From: Strobilurus pachycystidiatus
Taxonomy: Eukaryota; Basidiomycota; Agaricomycetes; Agaricales; Physalacriaceae
Assembly (NCBI GenBank): GCA_019915135.1
Contig: JAHLMK010000011.1
Location: 558,001 to 622,000, forward strand
Direction: 5' to 3'
Length of the DNA: 64,000 nucleotides
Shown here: positions 47,134-57,058 of the stretch, one piece after another
Layout of the letters: each line of letters starts with the position of its first letter
How positions within the stretch are numbered: position 1 is the stretch's first letter
Made by a program: the position numbers and the translations under genes
Notes under the pieces: generated by a model
What the model was told of the DNA's origin: nothing
The model's database searches: none
What the model saw: only the letters and a program-made list of their open reading frames with translations

Positions 47134-48886
47134 GATGGCGGGAGAGGACAAGGTACGATGGCGGCCCGACTGGTCCGATGCCTCCTTCCGCCATGATCAT
47201 GATGTGGTCGCCGTAATGCTTTCTCGATGTAAGCCTGTGTTGCTTGCTACAGACAGCGGATGTCAACAATACTGATGATGCCCTGTGAAACCCTTTGCAC
47301 AGATTCTCAACTGTGAAATCTGGACCTAATGCTCTGTCCGTTCGCGGGCTCGCCGTTGATTCACCTGACTCACCATCCTGAATTCTCCTCATTCTCGAAC
47401 TGTCCAACCACCTCCATTCCTGCCAACGGGACCGGCGGTCATCTACGGGCTAGTGATGTATCACCGTCCGCTCGGGTACTGATACTGATATCGAGATAAA
47501 CACCGATAGAATGGCCATGTGCCTTACCAAACCGAGTCACCCGAGGCGCTCCCACTTGTGTCCACCTTGTCAAACGACGCGACCAGTTCGGAGAACAGCC
47601 TATCATAGAGTCCGTTCACGGATTGGGAGGCTGTTCAGACGGTCTGGTGCACCTCAAATCCGGATCCTGACGCCACCATCAGGCTGAGGCTGAGGCTCTC
47701 GCCACGCAGATTTCGATCCCGCAAGTGGTCATGGTACATATTACCTTCCTTGAAGTTCCGGCCACAGCAGAAACCAGACCCTCGGTGCGCGCCTATCTAT
47801 TCCAATGTCAGCGATCTTTGCATGAGCTCGACGCCTATGCTCCGTTGAACAGAGCTGAGTTCAATTCGTTGATGGTGGCCTCGCAGAGATTTTGCCTAGT
47901 TATGTGGTCAACATCTACTGCCTCAGAAAGCGATCTGAGGTATCGTCACATTAGTCAGTTAGAGGATGTGGAGTCTGAAGGCACTTCCGGCCTTGCATTT
48001 TCTTGCAATTGGCGTATAAGGTCATGACGGCCCCGATTCTTGTCATTTCATTTGCTTGCGGCCGCGGGAAGCAATTGCGAGTGGTATTATCGCCGAAGAT
48101 GTGGAGTCTACGGTTGAGCTTACCGGTACTCAACACTACGCCAAGGAGCTATCGACATGAAAGGCCGACCGCTTACTGCTTGTCATCGCAGCTTGTCTCA
48201 TCGCTCGGAGAGTGAGGGAGGTCTCTTTGGGGAGATTCCACATGCCCTATCTTCGCCGCTTTGTTTTCTGACCGCAGGGGTACTGTGGTCCCTCAAGTTT
48301 TGTCTCCAGTTGATCTGATACACTAGATCTGAGCGCTCGCAACGAGATCATGTCAATCTGTAGGAAGCATCTGACCCATTCTATATCTGTCTGCGAACGC
48401 ACTAAAACAAACACGATTGTGAACTACAATAGAACTGAAGCCGGTGTGTACCATCGGTACATCTACTGGAAAGTAGGGGCAACTTGCGTCACACCGGGGG
48501 CAGGGACCAGGGCAGACACTAGTGTCTGCCTTAACGGCAGACACTCGAGCTTTCGCCAGGTTTTTCTTTGTGTTTTGCGTGTCTTTGAACTGTCGCAGAC
48601 CTTCGGACTTTGCGGGCGACGCTCGTGAGCCGGCGAACCAGCTCGTAGACATAAGTACATAGTATTCACATGTGAATTTATCCCTTTGGCCCTTTCATGT
48701 TGTTGATCCAGCGGCCTGAGACGAGATTATACCAAAGATTAGCGTACGACGGACAACGGACGGACGCGGCGGATTGTGATTACAATATAGGTAGAATTTT
48801 CTGATTACATTACAGCTCAATATGTCCTACATACGGACGGCCCAATCCAACTTGATGTTCAAGCACACACTGTACGTCATATCAGT
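47134..48886. other. Long intergenic region (about 1.75 kb)
   Basis: No gene could be supported. Short open frames, for example 47725-48027 plus, lack any domain or consistent splice pattern. The only structured element seen is the 20-base perfect palindrome at 48511-48530. Confidence 0.5.
48511..48530. repeat. 20-base perfect palindrome
   Basis: GGCAGACACTAGTGTCTGCC reads the same on both strands. The arm GGCAGACACT recurs once more at about 48536-48545 with a single flanking change. It could be a dimeric protein-binding site or a chance foldback. No gene sits close enough to assign a role. Confidence 0.55.
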
Positions 48887-49320
48887 TTAGGCACATAGAA
48901 TAGAATGAGAAACGGACCGTTCTTCGTTCTGTTCGAGTCCCGCGTCAAGGTTGAAATTGTCAAACTCGCGCTGAACGCGCAACGGGCCTCCTGCGCAACG
49001 TTGAGCGAACGTGTCGAGATGCAGCCGGCAATCGGACCGGCCGATCCGGCGCCAGAGACAAATATAATAAAAACCCCACTTACCATAGATTTTGAGCGCG
49101 GCCTCGACCGTCCAGGCGGCGCCGCGGACGATGTTTGCATGGTGGAGCCTAAGAGAGGGTTGATAAGACGAAAATCAAGTGAAATGATGATGTACCTAGC
49201 TTGCCATAGGACAAGGCCCATTCCCATTGAATACAGGGCAAAAAGGGCCATTTCCCTGTCAATATAATCAATGATTGTGTGCCATATCAAATGGGAAACT
49301 TACTTGAAGTGAATGGGCAT
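48887..49320 (-). CDS. Small conserved-looking single-pass membrane protein (81 residues)
   Basis: Not recognised. Four exons (49320-49304, 49255-49196, 49148-49084, 48990-48887) join in phase with clean GT-AG introns, giving 81 residues. The sequence runs MPIHFKEMALFALYSMGMGL, VLWQARLHHANIVRGAAWTV, EAALKIYGGPLRVQREFDNF and NLDAGLEQNEERSVSHSILC. One hydrophobic segment near residues 8-24 is followed by a basic helix and an acidic end, as in small mitochondrial inner-membrane or ER proteins. The exact phase of three introns makes a real gene likely. No other in-frame start is better. Confidence 0.6.
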
Positions 49321-49944
49321 GATTTTGAGGTGTGAGAGGGTGTGTAGAAAGTGCTGCTGGTGGTTTGATGTCAAGGAAGTTTTAAGCTTCATGGATCGAT
49401 GCCAGCGACACATAACAGGACAACGCAACGATGCCACCTATGTTCCATTCACACTCGCGTTCAAGTCGAGTTTCAACATATTCTACTAGACAGGCGGTGA
49501 GTCCATATAAGGAATGATGGGGCAGGCACACGTATCGGCGGTCGATCATCTCGGGTGTTTTACACGTCATAGAACTTCGCTGATTTCTCCGCGAGTCTAT
49601 CTTGTTAAGGTGAAGTGTATAGGGCAATTTTGTGGTGCCTTTGAAGCTCTGTAAGTTTGTGTATGGCATCAAAGGCCAATAATTCCTGTTACACGAGATA
49701 TTCCTGATCGATCCCCTCGGAGCGATCTTTTTGCCCTTCTGGTTTCACGTGAGTTGTTCCTGCCTGCGCGTTTACTGTATTGAAAGGCACCAAATGTAGT
49801 CCGAGTGTTAACGCACCTAGGACGCTTTGCCTAGAGGTACCCAAGAAATTCGCACGCAGTGATCGGAGGGGGTGGAGACGGGGACCCTGGGGAAGGGGGG
49901 GGGGGGGCGGAGACGCTGGGGGTGCGGGCAGGGCTGGGGACGAT
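49321..49944. other. Intergenic region leading into the minisatellite
   Basis: No gene recognised. A run of about 12 G interrupted by little else lies at 49897-49908, just before the minisatellite. Confidence 0.5.
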
Positions 49945-50411
49945 GAAGGGGGGGTACGGAGATGTAGGGGGAGGGTACGGAGATGTAGGGGGAGGGTACG
50001 GGATGTAAGGGGAGGGTACGGGGATGCAGGGGGAGGGTACGGGATGTAGGGGGAGGGTACGGGGATGCAGGGGGAGGGTACGAGATGTAGGAGGAGGGTA
50101 CGGGGATGCGGGGGGAGGGTACGGGGATGTAGGGGGTGGGTACGGGATGTAGGGGGAGGGTACGGGGATGCAGGGGGAGGGTACGAGATGTAGGAGGAGG
50201 GTACGGGGATGCGGGGGGAGGGTACGAGATGCAGGGGGAGGGTACGGGGATATAGGGGAGGGTACGGGGATGTAGGGGGTGGGTACGGGATGTAGGGGGA
50301 GGGTACGGGGATGCAGGGGGTGGGTACGAGATGCAAGGGGAGGGTACGGGGATGCGGGGGGAGGGTACGGGGATGTAAGGGGTGGGTACGGGATGTAGGG
50401 GGAGGGTAGGC
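49945..50411. repeat. G-rich minisatellite, about 22 copies of a ~21-base unit
   Basis: The unit is close to GGGTACGGGGATGTAGGGGGA and varies at a few fixed places (GATGTAG, GATGCAG, GATGCGG, GAGATG; GGGGA or GGGGT). About 22 GGGTAC anchors can be counted. A four-unit block of 85 bases at about 50038-50122 is repeated at about 50141-50225, so there is higher-order structure. The strand asymmetry makes long open frames of Pro-rich peptides on the minus strand, which I treat as artefacts. The G-runs could form quadruplexes. Confidence 0.9.
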
Positions 50412-50838
50412 AATGAGAGGCGGAAGAGGGGGAGGTATGAGGGGTAGAAGGATGAGGTAGGGGAGACGAGGTGAGGCGGCACGTAGGATCCGAGTCAAGC
50501 CATGTTCAGTCACGTCGGACCGTGAAGTTGGCCGAGCATGATTCATGAGTCATTGAAGCTCAAAGATTCGAATACAAACTTACCTCCCGTACAATCCCCG
50601 TATGATACGTTGTTCCTCCGTCCAAATTCGACCAGAGCGTTTCACCAAGGACTCGTTGGGAAAATTTGGACCCACCGCCAAGGCCTCCGAAGATCTTGCC
50701 GTCTAGCGGGGCTACGATAATAGAGTGATGATTGGGTACTTTAATACAATGTTTCACCTGGCTACCGATACACTTACATATAAAGTTCGTCTATCTATAT
50801 ATAAGGTTCTAACACAAAGTCTGTCTATGCGTACACTT
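50412..50838. other. Intergenic region
   Basis: 3' flank of the SPT5-like gene. Nothing recognised. Confidence 0.5.
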
Positions 50839-53800
50839 TTAAACGATCCTGCTACGCCAGATATCCTCCCACTGGGCTTTGCCATCACTCCGCATCTTCT
50901 CCCACTCGTGATTTGCGATGCGTTCGCCTGGAGTGTCCTTTATAAGGACGCAATCTTCATCGCGAAAGACGATGGTCTGTGGTTTGCCCTCGACAACCTT
51001 CTTGGCGTAATCTTTTCCGTCAGCCTGAGCTTCCACCCAGATGCCCATATGCATAAGCTTCCCGTCGGTGGTTTGCTGATGAGCAACTGGACGCATGAAC
51101 TCCCCTTCGTGTAGTCCACGAAACGCGTACAATCGGTAGTTATTACCGAAACGCCCGCCTGGGTGAATAGGTTCGCAGAGGTTCACATCAAGAATACTTT
51201 TCTTCTGCGGCAGCAGGGTTTGGACGGCACAGCGAAGGACTACGTTGGGAGGATTTGACCCACTGGGATTGGTTGCTAGGGTGGCGACGAGTCTGATACC
51301 ATCTTTGCCTTCGTCTATCTTCCTCTTTTTCATCTGTATGCCACCCTGTGACTTTGTCTCGATGACTTTATAGAGAATCTCAACATGCATGTTGATGAGA
51401 CGAGAACTCTCCAGCCAGTGGGGATGGGCCTTGGACGTTTCGGGAGGGGGTGTGCGGGGTTTGGGTGGTGGGGGCATTCGAGGGGTGTGTGAGAGGAGTG
51501 TGGGATCATTCGACCTCAACTCCTGGGCACGCTGGAGAGCTTTTCCTTCCTTCTCATCCCTCCGATACCAGCCAGACCGTTTGGCAAGATCCTCCGGATC
51601 CCACTTGGGATAATCGGCGCCCCATTCCAAACGTCTGACTTCCAGCGGTCCCTCAAATGCAGCCTGATTTCGGCGGAGAGGGCAGGCGATACGAAGGGGC
51701 CAACGAGTTCTGGAGTCAGAACACATTAGTATTGAACGCAAGGAAATGCTATAGACTACATACTCCCAATCGCGGACTTGCTCGTAGTAATATGTCCCGT
51801 GAACAACGTGGTCCCGAACCATTGTGAACTGGACTACGACCCGGATGCCGTTGGCGTAAACGGACTGGTTGATGGGCTGAGGATTCACTTGAACTCTCTC
51901 GTAGCAGTCGATGGTGACAGCATCAGTCTTGTAGCGTTTTGAGACTGCAATCGTTCCATCCTTGTCCAAAATGACGTCCTTGACGATGGCTTGCTCTTTG
52001 TGATGTACATCACCTTCGGCGTCAATCATGACCTTCCGTCCCAACCAAGGAGTCGGTCCTGTGTGTCCCAAGAAGGGAGCCGGTTCGTCCGTCGTCTCCT
52101 CGGGACTCTCGTACCAGTGCTGGTCAAGGACCCGAAGAGTGTTGACATGTACGTTGCGGGACTGCGAGATGTGAGCATGCACTCAGGGAGCAGGGACAGT
52201 CGTGAACGTACGCTGACTTCGATAATATCCTTGACGCGTACCTTGCGCTTGACGTGTACGTTGCGGGACTGCGAGATATGAGCATGCACTCTCCAGAAGC
52301 AAGGATGATAGGAGACGCACAATTATATCCGCGGGATCCCTCTCATCGACATCACTTTCGTCGGCATCACCGTCGTCGCAATCCTCGATGACTGTGAGAG
52401 TATGCAGCATCACTGTTGCATGCCGTTGACCGCCCTGTTCCGAGATGTCTACAACAAATCCTGGTCCAACATCCTCCTGGTCTGACAATCGACACTTGAC
52501 CAAATCGCCGACTTGCACCACCTTCATGAGATGGTGCCGGAGAACGAAGAAGCCCTGTCCATCAGCATCGAAGATCTCGACGCCAGTCGCCGATGAATGA
52601 CTGGACACGGTGTATGTCCCTGACTGTTTTGTTGTAAAGTCTTCAAGGTGGTCCCCGAACGCTAAGAACCAGTTCGAAGGAAGAGGGAATGAGGCGTTTG
52701 GATTGGCTCTCATAGAAGACAACGTGGGATGCTGCGACCTGAGAAAGGTATCGAGGAGAGAGGGCTCGATGTAGCTGGTGAGATGACGTCTCACGACGGA
52801 GGTACGGAAATTGATGATCTCCAAATCGTGCTCGAAGGTACGATGGGAGATGCCTTGATAGATGCGGAGTTCCCCTTCCTGGTCCTTGACAGGCCGAGCA
52901 ATACTTCCTGGTGGGGCCAGTCGGGCAGGTGGACGTCGAACGTCTTGCTCACCCCCTTTCCTCTTCCTCTTCCTCCTCTCCCCCGCTACGGGCCGCACCT
53001 CGCCGACAGCCTCCCCCACCCCTTCCTCCAAGATATCTCCCTCCTGCGGCATCAAATCAAAATCGTACGTTGGCGGACGAGGGACAACTAGAATAGAGCA
53101 CAGTGGATCCTGAGTCTCAAGCTGATTCTGCATATCGTCGCAGTCCTTTTCGATTTGGCGGACTTCTGCTTGTCTCCCCTCTACTGCACGAGCCGCCTCC
53201 GCCTCCATTCCAGCATAAGCGTCCTTGATCTTCTTGGCCTCCTCGTCGAGAGCTGCCTTCTTCGTCAGCCAAGCACGACGGGCGTCAACCGTCTGAGGCG
53301 GCCGGCCCGCCTCTTGCGTCTTCGCCTCCACTTCCCTCGAAGTCCTCTCCCGAGCAGCATCCAGCTCCGGTTGTTGCTGCATTCTAAGAGTGTAAATCTC
53401 CTGCCTCTTATCCGCTGCCGTGCGCTGTGCTCTGTCGATCCTCCTTCGTAAGATTTCTGCCCTGGCAAGATCCTCATCAGAGACGTATTGACGAATAACA
53501 AGCCCAACATCCTTTTGGTACAAGCCCGTTGGGATTTGAACCCACTTGCCGCCTAGATGGGGGATGGGGGGAGCTTTTATGACTTTGAGGAAGGCGGCGT
53601 GGTTTATTACATCGGAGATATAAACACGAAATGGACGCCAGCGAGGGGGATTAGGAGGAGGATTGCCGATGGAGCGCATTGCAGCCGGGAAGAAGCTAGA
53701 ACGGACACAGGCAGGGATTGACTGGAGCACGTAGCCAATCTGGGGATTAAAGTCGCGCTCCAGGATGAGGAAGACACCGTCGATGAGTGGGTGTGGGACA

Positions 53801-54356
53801 GCATCGAGAATGTTCAGCTCGGCGCGAGAACTCTTCACCTCGACAAGGCGTGACAACACTGCGGGTTTGCAGCCAGTCTGGAAATGAGAGTTAGGCGCAT
53901 GCGAAGATATCAGAGAAGGACCAACCTTGCAATACAAAAGAACGATGTAGATATATGGGTCTGTGTAGACCCGTTCGAGGAGATGTTTCTCCAGAGGGCA
54001 GTCATCGTTGTCCGTGGGCAAGGATGGTCTTGGCAAGGTTTGGCCCTGCCCCGACGCGTATCTCACCGCAAGATGGTCCACCCAGCCGTGTCTGTCATGA
54101 GAGGCGTCTGATTGCGGTAGAGGGAGATTCGAGGATGAAGGGGATTGCAATTCTGAGGGGGTGGTTCGACGCTGTGAGGGTTGAAAATTGGCTCCGTCGT
54201 CAATGAAACCTGTGATGATATAGGCTAAATAAGTTTGGTGCGCGGCGTCCAATGGTTTAGTTACACACCTTCCAAATCATCCTCATAGTCAACCTCATCC
54301 TCCCCATCTGCAAAAGACTCCTCAGCCTCGACGTCGAACAGTTCACTAAGATCCAT
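50839..54356 (-). CDS. SPT5-like protein with NGN-like and KOW-like segments
   Basis: Probable divergent relative of the transcription elongation factor Spt5. The start MDLSELFDVEAEESFADGED is at 54354-54356, followed by EDDLEGFIDDGA, an acidic N terminus as in Spt5. Then comes an NGN-like segment (HLLERVYTDPYIYIVLLY, LSRLVEVKSSRAELNILDA, HPLIDGVFLILER), and a KOW-like element GGKWVQIPTGLYQKDVGLVI. A helical, charged region follows, then KRKRKGG, then HHLMKVVQVGDLVKCRLSDQ and EDVGPGFVVDISEQ (second KOW-like). Past two short introns near 52300-52150 the frame continues RVLDQHWYESPEETT to a C-terminal domain ending QWEDIWRSRIV at 50839. Family assignment is by pattern only. Roughly 1100 residues. 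Confidence 0.6.
52145..52292. repeat. 40-base direct repeat covering a splice acceptor
   Basis: The segments at about 52145-52184 and 52253-52292 share GTACGTTGCGGGACTGCGAG and then AT(G/A)TGAGCATGCACTC. On the coding (minus) strand each copy is the end of an intron (CATGCTCAxATCTCGCAG) plus the first 20 bases of an exon encoding SRNVHV. The two exons downstream then diverge: VKRKVRVKDIIEVS and VNTLRVLDQHWY. Confidence 0.8.
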
Positions 54357-54540
54357 CTAGAAGAAATTGGTATCAGCGACCTGGACTCTCCCTGCATTTT
54401 TCTGCTGCCATTTGGCAATCAGGCTTTCACTGATTCGGAAATTCGTTCGAACCGGTATATTTGCATCTACTCTACTCTACAATGAAGGGGAAGGCACTTA
54501 CCTGCTTGTTCCCGCCGCTGCTGCTTAATCACTTGGCGGC

Positions 54541-54692
54541 AGGAAGCAAGCGGGAAAAGATCACGTGTGTGCCGAGTGCCTAGGCAAATCGGCAGCTCGA
54601 CCTTAAATCCGTCTTTTCGGATTTAACGTCCTCGGCTGGATTTGATCACACTGCCGGGAAACACGTGAGCTTTTCCGCCTTGCCTGCTCTCC
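54541..54692. repeat. Foldback element, left copy of an inverted repeat pair
   Basis: The segment can fold on itself: CAAGCGGGAAAAGATCACGTG near the left end pairs with CACGTGAGCTTTTCCGCCTTG near the right end, and AAATCCGTCTTTTCGGATTT forms the loop-proximal stem. Bases 54541-54656 are also an inverted copy of 56534-56648. It lies about 185 bases upstream of the SPT5-like start codon. Confidence 0.7.
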
Positions 54693-55060
54693 ACCATCGT
54701 CGGTCCGAGGGAATATATTAAACAGGGCGTTACAATGTTGTCAAGAAATGAATTGGGTACTGTATATGTATAGTGTGAGATCCTGTGTCGCCACTGGCGA
54801 AAGACTGAGAGAAATATGATACAGGGACAGTCCATGCCGGTTCAATTAGATTCAACACGTTGTGTCTCCTGTGGCGCAAACGAGCCAACGACGTCCTCCA
54901 AGTGGCACGATGCATCGAACATGATTATCCAAAATCCGCTTCCATCCGAAAAGCAGGATCGTAACGTTGCGCTCTTCGAGCAGGTAAGGCCATTCTAATA
55001 TCTATTCGAAGCCGTATTCATGAACCGAGAGCGATGAACACATTCTGGAACGCTTCGTTC

Positions 55061-55352
55061 ATGCCCATCGCATCGTACATGAACGCCTAAAACCGTGTGT
55101 CTCCTCAGCAGAAGCGAGGAGCCGTGGCGATCTCCGATAGGGTATGTATATGCTCTTATGGCTACCCGAATCCCTAACTTTCGAACCGACAGTGATATAG
55201 CTGTCTTGGGGGCCCTCAGATATGCCCATCGCATCGTACATGAACGCCTAAAACCGTTTCTCTCCTCAGCAGAAGCGAGGAGCCGTGGCGATCTCCGATA
55301 GGGTATGTATATGCTCTTATGGCTACCCGAATCCCTAACTTTCGAACCGACA
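55061..55352. repeat. 131-base direct repeat, two copies, period 161
   Basis: Copies at 55061-55191 and 55222-55352 begin ATGCCCATCGCATCGTACAT and end TAACTTTCGAACCGACA. They differ at only two or three bases (CCGTGTGTCTCC against CCGTTTCTCTCC). A 30-base spacer separates them. Very recent duplication is likely. Confidence 0.85.
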
Positions 55353-55613
55353 TCTTTGGCATTAAGAATCCCAGCGGACTTTTTTCTCGGACTGGCGAGA
55401 AAGTGTGGCGTTCTTAGGAGGTATGTAAGTTATACTTACAAGACGAGATTAAAACTCATGAATCGATAACAATGAAGCTGTCCAGGGAGGTGCCGCATAT
55501 CATCAAGAGTTGGATGCAAGAAACACGCGTTTCTAGCCGACATGTGCCTCGGAGGCATTCATTGTGAGGAGCCAGGTGACACGCCCCAAAAACGCGCGAT
55601 CAGTGCCACTGAC

Positions 55614-55850
55614 CGACATGGCTTTCACCATCTTCTTTACCATCGCATTCCTTGCCACTGCTCTCATGGCCTCGAATGATCTCACCGTCATCGTCACCCT
55701 CGCATTTCTGGCCGCTGCTTGCATATCTTCCACCATCTTTCTCGCCATCTTTTTTATCATCGCCTTTCTTGCCACTGCCTTGATGTTCTCACATGATCCT
55801 ACCGTCATCTTCACCGTTGCTCTGCTGGCCACTGCTTTCATATGCTTTCG
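55614..55850. repeat. Degenerate tandem repeat coding for alternating helices in both strands
   Basis: A unit of about 117 bases is repeated twice, each with two related halves (ATCGCxTTyCTTGCCACTGC and CTCGCATTTCTGGCCGCTGC types). On the plus strand this reads as hydrophobic repeats (FFTIAFLATALM, VTLAFLAAACI, FFIIAFLATALM); on the minus strand as basic amphipathic repeats (AVARKAMIKKMARKMV). Either could be spurious. Confidence 0.6.
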
Positions 55851-56092
55851 CAGACGTTCGTATTCTTGATTTCATGATGATAATCGAATTTAATAATGCT
55901 GCGTTCCAGCACGGTCTCGAGTCAAAGCACGATCAGCGCCGAAAAGGTTGCAGGCCCAAGGCGAGCGGCGGTGGAATTATACATCAAAGGAACTCATGGC
56001 GGTAGCCTCCAAGCATACTCTGGCCGATGGTTCGTCTCCTCCCTCCCTTAAACAACGTTGCAGATTGATGAACATGAACCCCAGCGCCAACT

Positions 56093-56380
56093 GTGAAAGA
56101 CTTGGAATCCTTGGGACCGCCGAATATGGGCAAATCAAGAGGTCCAGAGCCAAGCCGCACAAGCTTCCCTTATCCGCCCTTCGATGACAACGCGGCTGCT
56201 GAGAGGGCTTTCTGGGTGGTCTGGGTTGGCGAGAAGCCGGGTTGCTTTCGGGGACGCCAAGCTGTACTGAAAGCGAATCCCAACATGGGTAGCAGACTGC
56301 CTCTTCCTACATGGACGGAAGAGGAGGCAAATAAGATTTGGGCGCTCGCTATCGAGAAGGATATCGTTAGGCATCTTTAA
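56093..56380 (+). CDS. Fragment with viroplasmin/RNase H1 N-terminal-like segment
   Basis: An open frame of about 95 codons ending at 56380. The segment RAFWVVWVGEKPGCFRGRQA resembles the small domain found at the N terminus of RNase H1 and in caulimoviral transactivator proteins (pattern Y-V-x-G-x-x-PG-x-Y/F). WTEEEANKIWALAIEKDIVR follows. No ATG with good support precedes it, and the 5' end is probably spliced or truncated. It may be a relic exon of a transposable element. Confidence 0.35.
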   Translation: MKDLESLGPPNMGKSRGPEPSRTSFPYPPFDDNAAAERAFWVVWVGEKPGCFRGRQAVLKANPNMGSRLPLPTWTEEEANKIWALAIEKDIVRHL

Positions 56381-56533
56381 AGTGGATCACAGTGTTACAA
56401 ACAGTATGCGGGCAATGAACCGGTTTCCTTATGAAAGAATTATGACTTAATAGGATGCCATGTTAAAACCCTTTTCAATTCAATGGTATTCTACGATGTG
56501 ATGGTGATCTTCGTTCGTATCCCTCAGGCGCTT

Positions 56534-56648
56534 CGGCAGTGTAATCAAATTCTGCCGAGGACCTTAAGTCCGAGAAGACGGATTTAACGTTGAGCTGCCG
56601 ATTTGCCTAGGTCCTCGGCGTGCATGTGACTTTTTCCTACTTGTCTTC
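56534..56648. repeat. Foldback element, right copy of an inverted repeat pair
   Basis: Inverted relative of 54541-54656: for example GAGCTGCCGATTTGCCTAGG here against CCTAGGCAAATCGGCAGCTC there, and AAGACGGATTTAACGTTGAG against CTCGACCTTAAATCCGTCTT. Identity looks near 80 percent by eye over about 115 bases. It lacks the second arm that makes the left copy fold on itself. Confidence 0.7.
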
Positions 56649-57058
56649 GTACCACGATCATAAGTAGCCGAGAGTCATAGAAGTCATCGGTGAGTCGCCT
56701 GTCTCGGCAAGTAAAGTAGCAGCCAATGTGAATACGAATGTCTTGCATCGCGATAAGACTACCGTGTGTGAGGTACCTGCGGTCGTGGCCAGCCGAATTA
56801 GCAGTGGGCTGCAACTCGCTCACGACAAGATATTTAGACAACCGCCACTCCCAAATGCCCGAAGGAGGAATTCTCAAGCCAAGTGCGTAGCTTGTTGCGC
56901 TCATTTCATCTCAGTGATTCTCTCCAGGATGCATCATAGCAGCCCGATGGCACCGCCGCCGCCACCGATCCGAATACCTCGTAATCCAATCCCATCTATT
57001 TTCGCGTCCTGAACCACCGTCAGTCCCAACCGCACTTAAATAATTCATTTTGTTGACT

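Larger units (their letters stand above)
54357..57058. other. Repeat-rich region between SPT5-like gene and chromodomain fragment
   Basis: Holds the inverted repeats at 54541-54692 and 56534-56648, the 131-base direct repeat at 55061-55352, the repeat array at 55614-55850 and an isolated reading frame at 56093-56380. I see no complete gene model. It may be one non-autonomous element or a nest of several. Confidence 0.55.

Noticed and set aside
47725..48027. Plus-strand frame of 100 codons in the long gap
   Set aside because: No recognisable domain and no extension by splicing.
49945..50411. CRISPR-like or telomere-like array
   Set aside because: Units are contiguous without spacers, and the unit is not a telomere repeat; a minisatellite explains it.
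49689..50546. Long Pro/Tyr/Ser-rich reading frames (285 and 221 codons) on the minus strand
   Set aside because: They are made entirely by the minisatellite, are open in two frames at once and have no domain.
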